Shown: piece after piece, positions 1-7,681 of the stretch
How positions within the stretch are numbered: the stretch's first letter is position 1
Layout of the letters: every line of letters starts with the position of its first letter
From: C-114 sp963745405
GTDB lineage: Bacteria; Chloroflexota; Limnocylindria; Limnocylindrales; CSP1-4
Reading direction: 5' to 3'
DNA: 64,000 bases
Assembly: GCA_963745405.1 (NCBI GenBank)
Contig: CAVUWY010000002.1
Location: 1,364,001-1,428,000 of the forward strand
Translations under genes and position numbers: made by a program
Notes under the pieces: model-generated
The model's input: only the letters and a program-made list of their open reading frames with translations
Database searches by the model: none
What the model was told of the DNA's origin: nothing

Positions 1-246
1 GCCGGCGAGCTGGATCGGCACCGCGATCGTGGCGGCGATCCGCCCGACGGACTCGAGATTGGCCGGCACGCCCGCCCGGGCGCCGTCGACGTCGACGAGA
101 TGGACGACCCGGGCGCCATCCGCCACGAACCGTTCGACGATCCGCTCCGGCCGGTCGGTCGGCACGCCTACGCCGGTCGAGGCACCCGGCCAGGAGACGA
201 TCCGCGATCGACCGTCGGCCAGGTCGATCGACGGGATCACCTGCAT
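1..246 (-). CDS. hisA: HisA, phosphoribosyl-formimino-AICAR isomerase (N-terminal part)
   Basis: The minus strand from the ATG at 246 reads without a stop to the window edge, giving the first 82 residues. The opening MQVIPSIDLADG and the later HLVDVDGARAG followed by VPIQLAG are the classic first beta strands of the HisA (beta/alpha)8 barrel, with the N-terminal aspartate of the IDL motif acting as catalytic base in the family. The enzyme performs the Amadori isomerisation in cytosolic histidine synthesis. The gene starts 16 bp after the preceding minus-strand gene, so it is probably the last visible member of the ltaE operon. The rest lies outside the window. Confidence 0.9.
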   Translation of the reverse strand, partial: MQVIPSIDLADGRSRIVSWPGASTGVGVPTDRPERIVERFVADGARVVHLVDVDGARAGVPANLESVGRIAATIAVPIQLAG

Positions 247-262
247 CGGGTGGCCTGACGGA

Positions 263-2008
263 TCACGCGCGGGCGGCTCGATCCAGGGCCGCGGGTCCGC
301 CGCTCGCCGCCTGCGAGACCCGGCCGCCGTTCGCGGCCATCAGGCGCCGCTGGAAGCTGATCGGCAGGCTGCCGCTGCGCAGCAGCTGGTCGTGGAAGCC
401 GCGCAGGCTGAAGGCTCCGCCGAGCCGCCGCTGCTCGTCGGCGCGGAGCTGGAGGAGCAGCACTCGCCCGAGCAGGTATGAGAGCTGGTAGGTCGGGGTG
501 TACGTGTAGCGGTTGACCTCGGCCCGGGCGTTCGGCTCCTCGAACGAGGTCTGCTCGACCATCCAGGCGATAGCGTCCTCGACGCCGATCTCGCCCCGAT
601 GCATCCGGACGTCGAGGACGATCCGGCAGGCCCGCCAGATCGCATCGGTGTGCATGTTGAGGCGGAAGTTCGGCGCGGTGTCGAAGCCCTCCTCTCGCAT
701 CATGAGCTCGGAGTACATCGCCCAGCCCTCGACGAACTCGGGGGCCTCGGTCGTCAGCCGGGTGAGCGACGGGTGGCGGTTGGCCACCGACAGCTGGAGG
801 TGATGGCCGGGATAGGCCTCGTGGATGCTCGTGTTGCTGATCGAGCTGTAGTTGTGCTCCCGCATCGCCGTCGGGCTGTCGTTCACCGAGCTCGTCACGA
901 CATAGATGCCGGCAGGGTCGCGGTCGAACTTCGGCGGATCGAAGTAGGCCGCGAACGGGATGACGTTGCGAAGGAAGTCGGGCGTCTCGACGACGTCGAG
1001 GTGCTCGTCCGGCGGGACGGTCACGATGTCGTGGTCGATGAGGTGCTGGCGGGCCCGGAACATCGCGCCGCGGTAGGCGTCCAGTGCGTCGGCGAAGGTC
1101 GCCGGGTGGTCGGCCTTGATGCGGCCGACGACGGTCGGCTCGTCGACGCTCGGGTCGATCTCGCGGGCTGCCTCCACCCGGGCCGCCTTGTTGCGGGCGA
1201 GCTGCTCGTGGCCGATGGCGAGGATGGCGTCGGCGTCGAGGCCGTCGAAGGCGCGGAGGGCGACGAGTTCGTCGTACCGATCGCGACCGAGCGCCCAGTC
1301 GTCGACGCCGTCGGGGAGGGTCCCGCCGAGCCAGGTCGTGTAGTCGGCGACCGCGGCCCGGGCGACGTTGGCCGCCCGCTCGAGGCGCGATTGCTCGGCC
1401 GCCGGGATGGCGGCGGTCCGGCCGGCGGCGACGATCTCGTCGAACAGGCCGGGCAGGTCGTGGCCCGACTCGATCTCGAGCTCCTGCCACAGGCGGACCT
1501 GGGGGACCGCGGCGCGGGTACGGCTGCCGGCGAGGTAGGCCGGGATCGCTTCCATCCGGGCGGCCGCCGAGCCGAGACGCTCGGCGAGAGGGGCGTAGTC
1601 GCGGGCGAACACGGCGAACAGCGCGCTGCCGACCGTGTCCATCGCCGTCGAGCGGCGTTCCCAGACGCGATGGACGTCGGTGTCGAAGATGACCCGGCGG
1701 AGGTTGTGGATCTCGAGCTCACGCTCGAACGACGCCTCGGCCGAGAGGCCCTTCGGGTCGAGTGCCTCGACCGCGGCGAGATGGGCCCGCTCGTCGGCGA
1801 GCTCCTGGAGGACGGCGTCGCGGCTGCCGTCGCCGAGGCGTTCGTCCTCGGTGTGGATGCCGGCGTACGTGGCGTAGGTGGGGTTGTCGCGGAGCAGCCG
1901 CCGGAAGCGGGCCTCGACGAGGTCGTAGAGGCGATCGTCGAGGGGTCCCGGCTGGGCGGCCGGGTCGGGACGGCTGAGCGCGACCTTCGCGAGGCTCGAC
2001 TCGGTCAC
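263..2008 (-). CDS. DUF885 family protein (putative metallopeptidase-like)
   Basis: A 581-residue protein when started at the GTG at 2008, which has a strong AGGAGG ribosome-binding site 6 bp upstream. The frame stays open further upstream but that part is proline-rich and overlaps the ltaE spacer. The DUF885 hallmark HEAYPGHH lies near residue 396, with a downstream EFVEGWAMYSE segment. In this family the His/Glu residues suggest a zinc-peptidase-like site, but activity is rarely proven. No signal peptide or membrane segment is seen, so it is probably cytosolic. It lies 52 bp after ltaE and before hisA. A second, more distant protein with HETYAGHH is encoded at 35001-36311. Confidence 0.85.
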   Translation of the reverse strand: MTESSLAKVALSRPDPAAQPGPLDDRLYDLVEARFRRLLRDNPTYATYAGIHTEDERLGDGSRDAVLQELADERAHLAAVEALDPKGLSAEASFERELEIHNLRRVIFDTDVHRVWERRSTAMDTVGSALFAVFARDYAPLAERLGSAAARMEAIPAYLAGSRTRAAVPQVRLWQELEIESGHDLPGLFDEIVAAGRTAAIPAAEQSRLERAANVARAAVADYTTWLGGTLPDGVDDWALGRDRYDELVALRAFDGLDADAILAIGHEQLARNKAARVEAAREIDPSVDEPTVVGRIKADHPATFADALDAYRGAMFRARQHLIDHDIVTVPPDEHLDVVETPDFLRNVIPFAAYFDPPKFDRDPAGIYVVTSSVNDSPTAMREHNYSSISNTSIHEAYPGHHLQLSVANRHPSLTRLTTEAPEFVEGWAMYSELMMREEGFDTAPNFRLNMHTDAIWRACRIVLDVRMHRGEIGVEDAIAWMVEQTSFEEPNARAEVNRYTYTPTYQLSYLLGRVLLLQLRADEQRRLGGAFSLRGFHDQLLRSGSLPISFQRRLMAANGGRVSQAASGGPAALDRAARA

Positions 2009-2060
2009 GGGATCCTCCTGGTGTCGGGCGGGCCCGACGGTCTGCGCGCCGACCCTGCCG

Positions 2061-3236
2061 CTAGTGGTGCCCGGCGGTGGCGTGTCGGGCTGGTTCGGCT
2101 GGTTCGGCGGCTTCGGCGATCGGAGGCCGACCGGCATCGGTCTCGTCGAGAGCGGCTCGCACGGCGGCGAGGGTCGTCTCGATGTCGAGGTCCGACACGC
2201 CGTGATGGGTCACGGCTCGGACCTGTCCATGCGGATATTCCACCATCAGGACGCCGCGCGCACGGAGGGCGGCGAGGAATGCCGCCCGGTCGCGCTCGAC
2301 CGTGAAAACGACGAAGTTCGTCCGGACGCGGCCCGGATCGAGCGGACCGGGGATCGGCTGGGCCGTTCCGCCGGGCGACCGGACCGGTGCCAGCTCGGCC
2401 AGCCCCTCGGCGAGGCGCCGGGCGTTGGCGTGGTCCTCGGCGAGTCGCTCGATCATGCCGGCCGGTCCATCCCGCAACGCGATGAGGCCCGCCGCGGCGA
2501 GGATCCCGACCTGGCGCATCCCGCCGCCGACGAGCTTGCGGCCCCGACGGGCACGCCAGATGAACTCCCGCGAGCCGACGACGACCGAACCGATCGGGCA
2601 GGCGAGGCCCTTCGAGAGGCAGAACGTCACGCTGTCGGCCGGGCCGGAGAGGTCCGTCGGGCGGACCCCCTGGGCGATCACGGAGTTCCAGAAGCGGGCC
2701 CCGTCGACGTGCAGCGGAACGCCCTGCTCGTGGGCGATGGCGGCGACGGTCGCGGTGTACTCGGGCGAGACGGGCTGGCCCATCGAGTGGGCGTGGGTGT
2801 TCTCGATCGCGATGAGGCCGCTGATCGGCTCGTGTGGGTCGCCCGGGTCGCGGAACGCCTGGCGGACGGCGGTCGGGTCCATAGTCCCGTCGGGCCGCTC
2901 CTGGAGCGCCCGGATGCTCGTCCCGACGATGACGGCGTGGCCGGCCGCCTCGTCCATGACAAGGTGGCTCTCGACGCCGGCGATCGTCTCCTGGCCGCGC
3001 CCGAGGTGGGCGAGCTGGGCGACGATGTTGCCCATCGCCCCGCTCGCGACGAACAGGCCGGCCTCCTTGCCGAGGAGCTCGGCGGCCCGTTCCTGGAGGG
3101 CGTGGACGGTCGGATCGTCATCGAAGACGTCGTCGCCGACCTCGGCGGCCGCCATCGCCCGCCGCATCTCGTCGGTCGGTTTCGTGACGGTGTCGGACCG
3201 CAGGTCGATGAGGTGGTCGGACGCGCTCAGGGACAT
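2061..3236 (-). CDS. ltaE: Low-specificity L-threonine aldolase
   Basis: A 391-residue fold-type I PLP enzyme cleaving L-threonine or L-allo-threonine to glycine and acetaldehyde. It opens with LIDLRSDTVTKPT, the signature N-terminus of the beta-eliminating lyase/threonine aldolase family, and has the PLP lysine in TFCLSKGLACPIGS. The C-terminal PHGQVRAVTHHGVSD segment is also typical. Length matches the family. The frame remains open upstream through the 24-bp tandem repeat, but the ATG at 3236 starts the conserved protein and sits 8 bp after a TATACT box, suggesting a leaderless mRNA. It heads the ltaE-DUF885-hisA minus operon. Confidence 0.9.
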   Translation of the reverse strand: MSLSASDHLIDLRSDTVTKPTDEMRRAMAAAEVGDDVFDDDPTVHALQERAAELLGKEAGLFVASGAMGNIVAQLAHLGRGQETIAGVESHLVMDEAAGHAVIVGTSIRALQERPDGTMDPTAVRQAFRDPGDPHEPISGLIAIENTHAHSMGQPVSPEYTATVAAIAHEQGVPLHVDGARFWNSVIAQGVRPTDLSGPADSVTFCLSKGLACPIGSVVVGSREFIWRARRGRKLVGGGMRQVGILAAAGLIALRDGPAGMIERLAEDHANARRLAEGLAELAPVRSPGGTAQPIPGPLDPGRVRTNFVVFTVERDRAAFLAALRARGVLMVEYPHGQVRAVTHHGVSDLDIETTLAAVRAALDETDAGRPPIAEAAEPAEPARHATAGHH

Positions 3237-3244
3237 GGGCGGCG

Positions 3245-3250
3245 AGTATA
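3245..3250 (-). promoter_or_regulatory. -10 box of ltaE, leaderless spacing
   Basis: TATACT on the minus strand ends 8 bp before the ltaE ATG. No ribosome-binding site fits in between, so transcription probably begins at or next to the start codon. Confidence 0.55.
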
Positions 3251-3287
3251 GCGAGGGCGCCCGGCCGCGGCCTTGTGGCGGGACCCG

Positions 3288-3397
3288 CTCATGCCGATCA
3301 CCCGGGCGCCGCTCGTGCCGATCTCCCGGGCGCCGCTCGTGCCGATCTCCCGGGCGCCGCTCGTGCCGATCTCCGGGGCGCCGCTCGTGCCGATCTC
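3288..3397. repeat. 24-bp tandem repeat, about 4.6 copies
   Basis: Units start at 3288, 3312, 3336, 3360 and a partial one at 3384; each reads about ctcgtgccgatctcccgggc plus gccg. Copies 2 and 3 are identical and the outer copies differ by one to three bases, so the expansion looks recent. The block abuts the first palindrome of the phased array and lies between that array and the ltaE promoter. The period is a multiple of three, but no credible protein is encoded. Confidence 0.9.
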
Positions 3398-3607
3398 TTG
3401 CGCGACATGCAAGATCGCCCGCTCGGCTTGCGTGGGGTGCATCAATGGAACCGCCGAGCCGGAAAAGGGACACCGGCCAGGCCTCTGGCTGCACGCAATG
3501 CGCGGTCGGTGGGGCCCTCGCGCACGTTTCATGCACGTGATGCAAGGAACGAACACGGTTGATCGTCACGGAGGGCCGGCAAGGTCCCGTTGATGCATGT
3601 CGTGCAA
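3398..3607. promoter_or_regulatory. Array 1 of five helically phased TTGC-N7-GCAA palindromes
   Basis: Five 15-bp dyads begin at 3398, 3428, 3489, 3531 and 3593. The first is a perfect TTGC-N7-GCAA, three have one arm mismatch and the third (3489) has three. Start-to-start spacings are 30, 61, 42 and 62 bp, close to 3, 6, 4 and 6 turns of B-DNA, so all sites face the same side of the helix. The array fills the divergent gap between ltaE and tRNA-Asp and ends 59 bp before the tRNA -10 box. It looks like the binding platform of a dimeric DNA-binding protein; which one is unknown. A mirror-image array lies at 21614-21822. Confidence 0.75.
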
Positions 3608-3666
3608 GCGCGAACCCACGGGCCGGAGCGGCCACCGAGACGACGGACAATGGGTGGCGCACCTGC

Positions 3667-3672
3667 TATCCT
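3667..3672 (+). promoter_or_regulatory. -10 box for tRNA-Asp
   Basis: TATCCT lies 17 bp before the first base of the tRNA, a normal distance for a short 5' leader. No convincing -35 element is seen. Confidence 0.4.
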
Positions 3673-3689
3673 GCCCACTCGCCGTCCCC

Positions 3690-3766
3690 GGACCCGTGGT
3701 GTAGCGGCCCAACATGCCAGCCTGTCACGCTGGAGATCGCCGGTTCGAATCCGGTCGGGTCCGCCA
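3690..3766 (+). tRNA. tRNA-Asp (GTC)
   Basis: A complete cloverleaf is visible. The acceptor stem GGACCCG (3690-3696) pairs with CGGGTCC (3756-3762), followed by discriminator G and an encoded CCA. The anticodon stem CCAGC/GCTGG encloses CTGTCAC with anticodon GTC at 3724-3726, and the T-arm reads CCGGTTCGAATCCGG. The discriminator G73 fits the Asp identity set. A strong terminator follows 16 bp later, so it is probably a single-gene transcript. Confidence 0.97.
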
Positions 3767-3782
3767 TCGAGCATCTTCCCAA

Positions 3783-3814
3783 CGCCCCGTCCTCCCGCTC
3801 GGACGGGGCGTTTT
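3783..3814 (+). terminator. Rho-independent terminator after tRNA-Asp
   Basis: The 10-bp arm cgccccgtcc and its complement ggacggggcg enclose an 8-nt loop and are followed by TTTT. It ends the tRNA transcript and lies just before the stop codon of the convergent membrane protein gene at 3830. Confidence 0.85.
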
Positions 3815-3829
3815 CCTGTTCGCGGCAGG

Positions 3830-4783
3830 TCAGGCTGGAGCGGCCTCGCCGAGGCCGGGATCCGGGACGGCGTCGCGATCCGACCGGCCGGCCGAGGCCC
3901 AGCGGAAGGCGATGACGGGGACGAGGGCGGCGAGCGTGCTGAGGGCGGTGAACCACAGGGTCGGCAGGGCGACGACGATGGCCACGACGAGCAACGGCTC
4001 CCCGATCCGTGGCCGAAGCCGGGCCGCCACGATGGCGAGGACCAGGCCGGTGACGGCGCGGATCCAGTAGGGGATCGGGATGAGGGCGGAGGCATCGGCC
4101 GGCCCGCGCGAGGTGAGGATGCCGATGAAGTCGATCCATGCCTGCGGGCTGAGAGCCACGCTCACGGCGAGGATCGCGAGCCCGACCGCCGAGGCCGTGA
4201 CGGCGGCCCGCCACTTCCCGCCGGCGGCGAGGTAGACGACGCCGAGCCCCGGTGCGAGCTTGATGCCTGCCCCGACCGAGAACATCGCCGGCGAGCGCCG
4301 GATGCCGAGGACGATGAGCACGGCGAGGATCAGGTGGACGTTGCGGAAGCCGAGCTCTGTGGCGACCGGCACGAACGCGATCATGGCGAGGAACCAGAGC
4401 GGGCGGCCGCCGGCCAGCCACCATAGGCAGACGAGGAGCAGCACGGTCCAGGCCCAGCTGAACGCCTCAGACGGGAGGATCAGGGTGATGGGCGCGACGA
4501 CCTGGGCGAGGATCGGCGGATACCAGTAGGCGAACGGGGTGATCGAGCTCGCCGCCGGGTCGTAGAGCGGCTCTCCGTGGAGGAGCCGCTGGCCGGCGAG
4601 CCAGTAGGCGTGCTCGTCGTTGGGGTATCCCCAGCGGCTCTGGGCGACGACGAGGAGCAGCAGCGCCCCGACCATCGCCAGGACGACCAGTCCGATGGGC
4701 GGCAGGACCCGATCGCCGATCGATACGGGCTCGACGAGGAGCCGCCGGAACGAAGAGGGGGCACTCGCCGAAGTCACGCTCAC
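3830..4783 (-). CDS. GT87-like polyprenol-phosphate-mannose glycosyltransferase (DUF2029), integral membrane
   Basis: A 317-residue polytopic membrane protein with about eight hydrophobic helices. The pattern matches GT-C family 87: an early NDEHAYWLAGQRLLHGEPLYD loop with acidic residues after the first helix, then AYWYPPILA, and GIKLAPGL midway. Relatives move mannose or arabinose from lipid carriers onto cell-envelope glycans outside the membrane. At 317 residues it is shorter than typical GT87 members (about 400), so it may be a minimal form. The GTG start at 4783 lies 9 bp after a TAGAGT box. It is convergent with tRNA-Asp and shares no operon. Confidence 0.7.
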   Translation of the reverse strand: MSVTSASAPSSFRRLLVEPVSIGDRVLPPIGLVVLAMVGALLLLVVAQSRWGYPNDEHAYWLAGQRLLHGEPLYDPAASSITPFAYWYPPILAQVVAPITLILPSEAFSWAWTVLLLVCLWWLAGGRPLWFLAMIAFVPVATELGFRNVHLILAVLIVLGIRRSPAMFSVGAGIKLAPGLGVVYLAAGGKWRAAVTASAVGLAILAVSVALSPQAWIDFIGILTSRGPADASALIPIPYWIRAVTGLVLAIVAARLRPRIGEPLLVVAIVVALPTLWFTALSTLAALVPVIAFRWASAGRSDRDAVPDPGLGEAAPA

Positions 4784-4946
4784 AGCGGCCCGACTCTACC
4801 ATCCGCTCTCGCACCGCCGGACCACCCGATGGTCCCGGCCCAGCCCCCGTCGGGCGTGGGCCCGCCCTCGGTCCGGGTCCGGGCCGGCGAGTGCCGGGGG
4901 TGCATCGGACGCCTCGACCGGCCCCCCATGGCACCATACGCGGACC

Positions 4947-6609
4947 GTGCGACGCCTGCCGACCCCTGCCTTCGTCGTCCTCGTGCTCGTCGCGGTGTTC
5001 GCCCTCCTCTCGCTCGCCGTCCTCGGCGGTTCGCCGGCCGCCTCTCCCGCACCGATCGGCCTGGCGACCCCCGGCGCGAGCCCTGGCGCGTCCGGATCCC
5101 CGAGCGGCAGCCCCGCGGGCGTCGACGGCTCGGCGAGCGCGACTCCATCGGCCGGCAGCGGCGAGCCCTCCACAGCCCCGCCCTCCGCGCCGCCCGGTCC
5201 GATCGCGGGCGTCCCGATCGTCCCGGTCGTCGACTTCCGCTCCACGATCACGGGGATCGACGCATCGGACGTGAAGGGGGTCCTCGCCGGCACCGACCCA
5301 CACTGGCACCGACTCGAGCTCGTCAAGGCCGACGCCGACGGGATCCTCGCCGCGCTCGGTGTCGACCCGCCCGGCGTCGTCGGCCCACTTCACGATCGCC
5401 GCATCGGCCGCGGCGCTCGGCAAGGACCTCGCGGCCGACTCCTCCCGCCTCGCCTTCCTCCGCGCCTCCCAGGTGACCCCGGCCGTTCGGGCGATCGGGT
5501 GGAGCGGCAGGTCGCTGTTCGGCGTCGACCGGGTCACGAAGACGGCCTCGTGGCCGCTCGTCGCCCGACTCCCCGGCGACGCGAAGCCGTTCAACGCCGG
5601 CTCGACGTGGACCCTCGTGGCCGGCGGCGACATCATGCTCGACCGCGGCGTCTATCGCGAGGTCCACATCCTCGGCAAGGGCGTCGACTTCCCGTTCGAC
5701 GGCGGCACCGCCGACATCACCGGACACCGCTGCTGCTCGGCCCTCGGCTGGCCGACCGTCATCGCCAAGCGGACCGGCAACGCGGGCGCCGTCCGCCATC
5801 TCCTGTCACGAGCGAACATCGCGGTGGCGAACTTCGAGAACCCGGCCCCGGACGCGCCCAAGTACCACACGCAGGGGACCGTCTTCTCCGCCGACCCGCG
5901 GCTCATCGCCGGAGTGAAGGACGCCGGGATCGACGTCGTCTCGATCGCCAACAACCACATCGGCGATGCGGGGACGAAGGGTGTCCTCCAGACGATCGCC
6001 AACCTCGACGCCCGGGGGATCCGCCACGCCGGCGCGGGCAAGAACATCGCCGCCGCCCATAAGCCGGCGATGCTCCAGGTCGGCGGGGTGACGGTCGCCA
6101 TCCTCGGCTACGACACGATCGCCAGGTACTACGCGGCCGGCCCGTCCAAGCCGGGCAGCGCCCAGCTCACCGCGGCCGGGGTGAAGGCCGACGTCGCGGC
6201 CGCCCGGGCCGCCGGCGCAGACGTCGTCATCGTCTACCCGCACTGGGGCACCGAGTACAAGGCCGCTCCGTTCCCGGCCCAGCAGAAGCTCGCCCGCGCC
6301 GTCATCGACGCGGGCGCCGACATGGTCATCGGCAATCACGCCCACTGGGTCGGGGCTATGGAGGTCTACAAGGGCAAGCCGATCTGGTACGCCCTCGGCA
6401 ACTTCGTGTTCGACCAGGACTGGTCCGAGCCGACCTCGGAGGGCATGCTCCTCGAGCTCACCTTCAACGGGAAGGCGCTCTCCCAGGTGGTCCTCCACCC
6501 GACGGTGATCCTCGACAAGTCACAGCCGAACTTCCTCGACCCGGCCGGCGACGGCAGGGTCGTCCTCGGCCAGCTCTACGACGCGTCGAAGAAGCTGCTG
6601 CCCTGGTAG
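4947..6609 (+). CDS. CapA-family (PGA_cap) metallophosphatase-like exported protein, apparent +1 frameshift
   Basis: The region encodes one protein split over two frames. From the GTG at 4947 comes a signal-anchor (FVVLVLVAVFALLSLAVLG), a long Ser/Pro/Gly linker and a start of ordered sequence up to about 5375. The CapA domain continues in the +1 frame (open from 5359) with AGGDIMLDRGV, NFENPAP, SIANNHIGDAG, HWGTEY and GNHAHWVG, the calcineurin-like motifs of the bacterial capsule/poly-gamma-glutamate CapA family. The shift lies in the C/G-rich stretch 5366-5386 and equals one extra base. Either this is an assembly indel or the gene is broken. It probably acts outside the membrane on a cell-surface polymer; no capB or capC is nearby. 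Confidence 0.75.
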
Positions 6610-6652
6610 GTCGGCCGGCCTCGCGTGACGAGGCGGCGCGGATCTTCTGCCT

Positions 6653-7594
6653 CTAGAGGCCGGCGAACAGGTCCGTCTCCGGAGTGGTCGACGGGACCCG
6701 TGAAGCGCGAAGGACGTAGGCCTCGCGGGACCAGAATTCCTTCCAGCCCTCATAGCCGGCGGCCATGAAGCCGTTCTCGCGGCTGATCTGGGTGACGTGC
6801 TTCTGGATCGCCTCCCACTTGAGCGGCAGGACGTCGGAGACATCGACCCACGTCGTGATCGTCTCGTCGGGGACGAGGGCCTTGGCGATGAACGCCTCGT
6901 ACTCGATGAGCTGCTCCGGCGTGGCGTCCTCGGGCGGCATCCAGAACGAGCGCTGCCCCTGGGCCGTGAGGCGCTCGTTCATCGCCGTCCGGACCGAGGC
7001 CGGGATCGCCTGTTCGTAGAGCTTCTTCGGCTCCCACGGCGCGAGGCCGCCGTCGTCCGTGCTCGCACCGGTCCCGCCGTGCTCGGGCGCGAGCTGCTCG
7101 GGATACCAGGCGGGATCGCCGGCCCGGTCGAAGGCCGGCACGGTCACCTGGTGGACCCGGATGTGGTCGGGGTGGCCGTAGCCGCCGAAGGCGTTGTACG
7201 TCGTGACGACCTCCGGCCGATGACGGCGCATGAACCAGACGAGCCGCCCGACCGCCTCGTCGAGGTCGGCCTGCCAGAAGGTTCGCGGATCGCGATTGCC
7301 GGGCCGGCCCATCATGTCCGAGTCGCGGTAGCCGAGGTTGTCCCACTCGGTCACGCCGAGGACGCCCATGGCGGCCTCGAGCTCGCCCATCCGGATCTCG
7401 CCGAGTCGCCGGTGGTTGTCGGGCGTGTCCATCTCAGGGACGACGATCTCGCCCTGCTCGCCGCGCGTCCCGGTGATGAGGACGACCCGATGTCCGTCCT
7501 GCACCGCTTTCGCCATCGCCCCACCGGTGCCGATGGTCTCGTCGTCGGGATGGGCATGGACGGTCATCAGGGTGAGGCGGGCGGTGTCGTTCAT
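6653..7594 (-). CDS. mca: LmbE/PIG-L deacetylase, mycothiol conjugate amidase-like
   Basis: A 313-residue zinc deacetylase. AHPDDETIGTGG near residue 14 is the LmbE metal motif, and GYGHPDHIRVHQ supplies the third zinc ligand. Mca-type enzymes cleave mycothiol S-conjugates to a mercapturic acid; MshB-type relatives deacetylate GlcNAc-Ins. Length and the late WFMRRHRPEVVTTYNAFGG segment fit Mca/MshB better than generic LmbE. No mshA or mshC is in the window, so thiol specificity is inferred. The start at 7594 sits 6 bp after TACGAT. The frame is open far upstream, but that part is antisense to other genes. Confidence 0.8.
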   Translation of the reverse strand: MNDTARLTLMTVHAHPDDETIGTGGAMAKAVQDGHRVVLITGTRGEQGEIVVPEMDTPDNHRRLGEIRMGELEAAMGVLGVTEWDNLGYRDSDMMGRPGNRDPRTFWQADLDEAVGRLVWFMRRHRPEVVTTYNAFGGYGHPDHIRVHQVTVPAFDRAGDPAWYPEQLAPEHGGTGASTDDGGLAPWEPKKLYEQAIPASVRTAMNERLTAQGQRSFWMPPEDATPEQLIEYEAFIAKALVPDETITTWVDVSDVLPLKWEAIQKHVTQISRENGFMAAGYEGWKEFWSREAYVLRASRVPSTTPETDLFAGL

Positions 7595-7600
7595 CTGCGC

Positions 7601-7606
7601 ATCGTA
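7601..7606 (-). promoter_or_regulatory. -10 box of the mca-like gene, leaderless spacing
   Basis: TACGAT on the minus strand ends 6 bp before the ATG. It is divergent from the TACGCT box at 7670-7675 for the plus-strand CoA-transferase gene. Confidence 0.5.
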
Positions 7607-7669
7607 GCCAAGGTGAGGAGAAGGCTGTGCCGGGACGCCCTCAGGCCGGACGCCCGTGCCGCCGGTGGC

Positions 7670-7675
7670 TACGCT
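7670..7675 (+). promoter_or_regulatory. -10 box of CoA-transferase gene, leaderless spacing
   Basis: TACGCT is followed by six bases (gggggt) and then the ATG at 7682, leaving no room for a Shine-Dalgarno leader. Confidence 0.5.
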
Positions 7676-7681
7676 GGGGGT

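Noticed and set aside
3398..3607. Cys-x-x-Cys-Lys peptides encoded by the TTGC-N7-GCAA motifs (zinc-finger remnants)
   Set aside because: The motif can read as CxxCK in some frames, but spacings of 61, 62 and 51 with 62 are not frame-preserving, frames contain stops, and both strands give similar peptides because the sites are palindromic.
3288..3607. CRISPR array
   Set aside because: The 24-bp units are directly adjacent without spacers, and the palindromes are only 15 bp with unequal spacing and no cas genes.
3237..3662. N-terminal extension of ltaE across the tandem repeat
   Set aside because: Encodes only GDRHERRP-type repeats with no homology; threonine aldolases begin at the conserved MSLSASDHLIDLRSDT start.
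5359..5400. Programmed +1 frameshifting in the CapA-like gene
   Set aside because: No slippery sequence with stop or structural stimulator is seen, and two unrelated genes show the same one-base defect, favouring sequence error.
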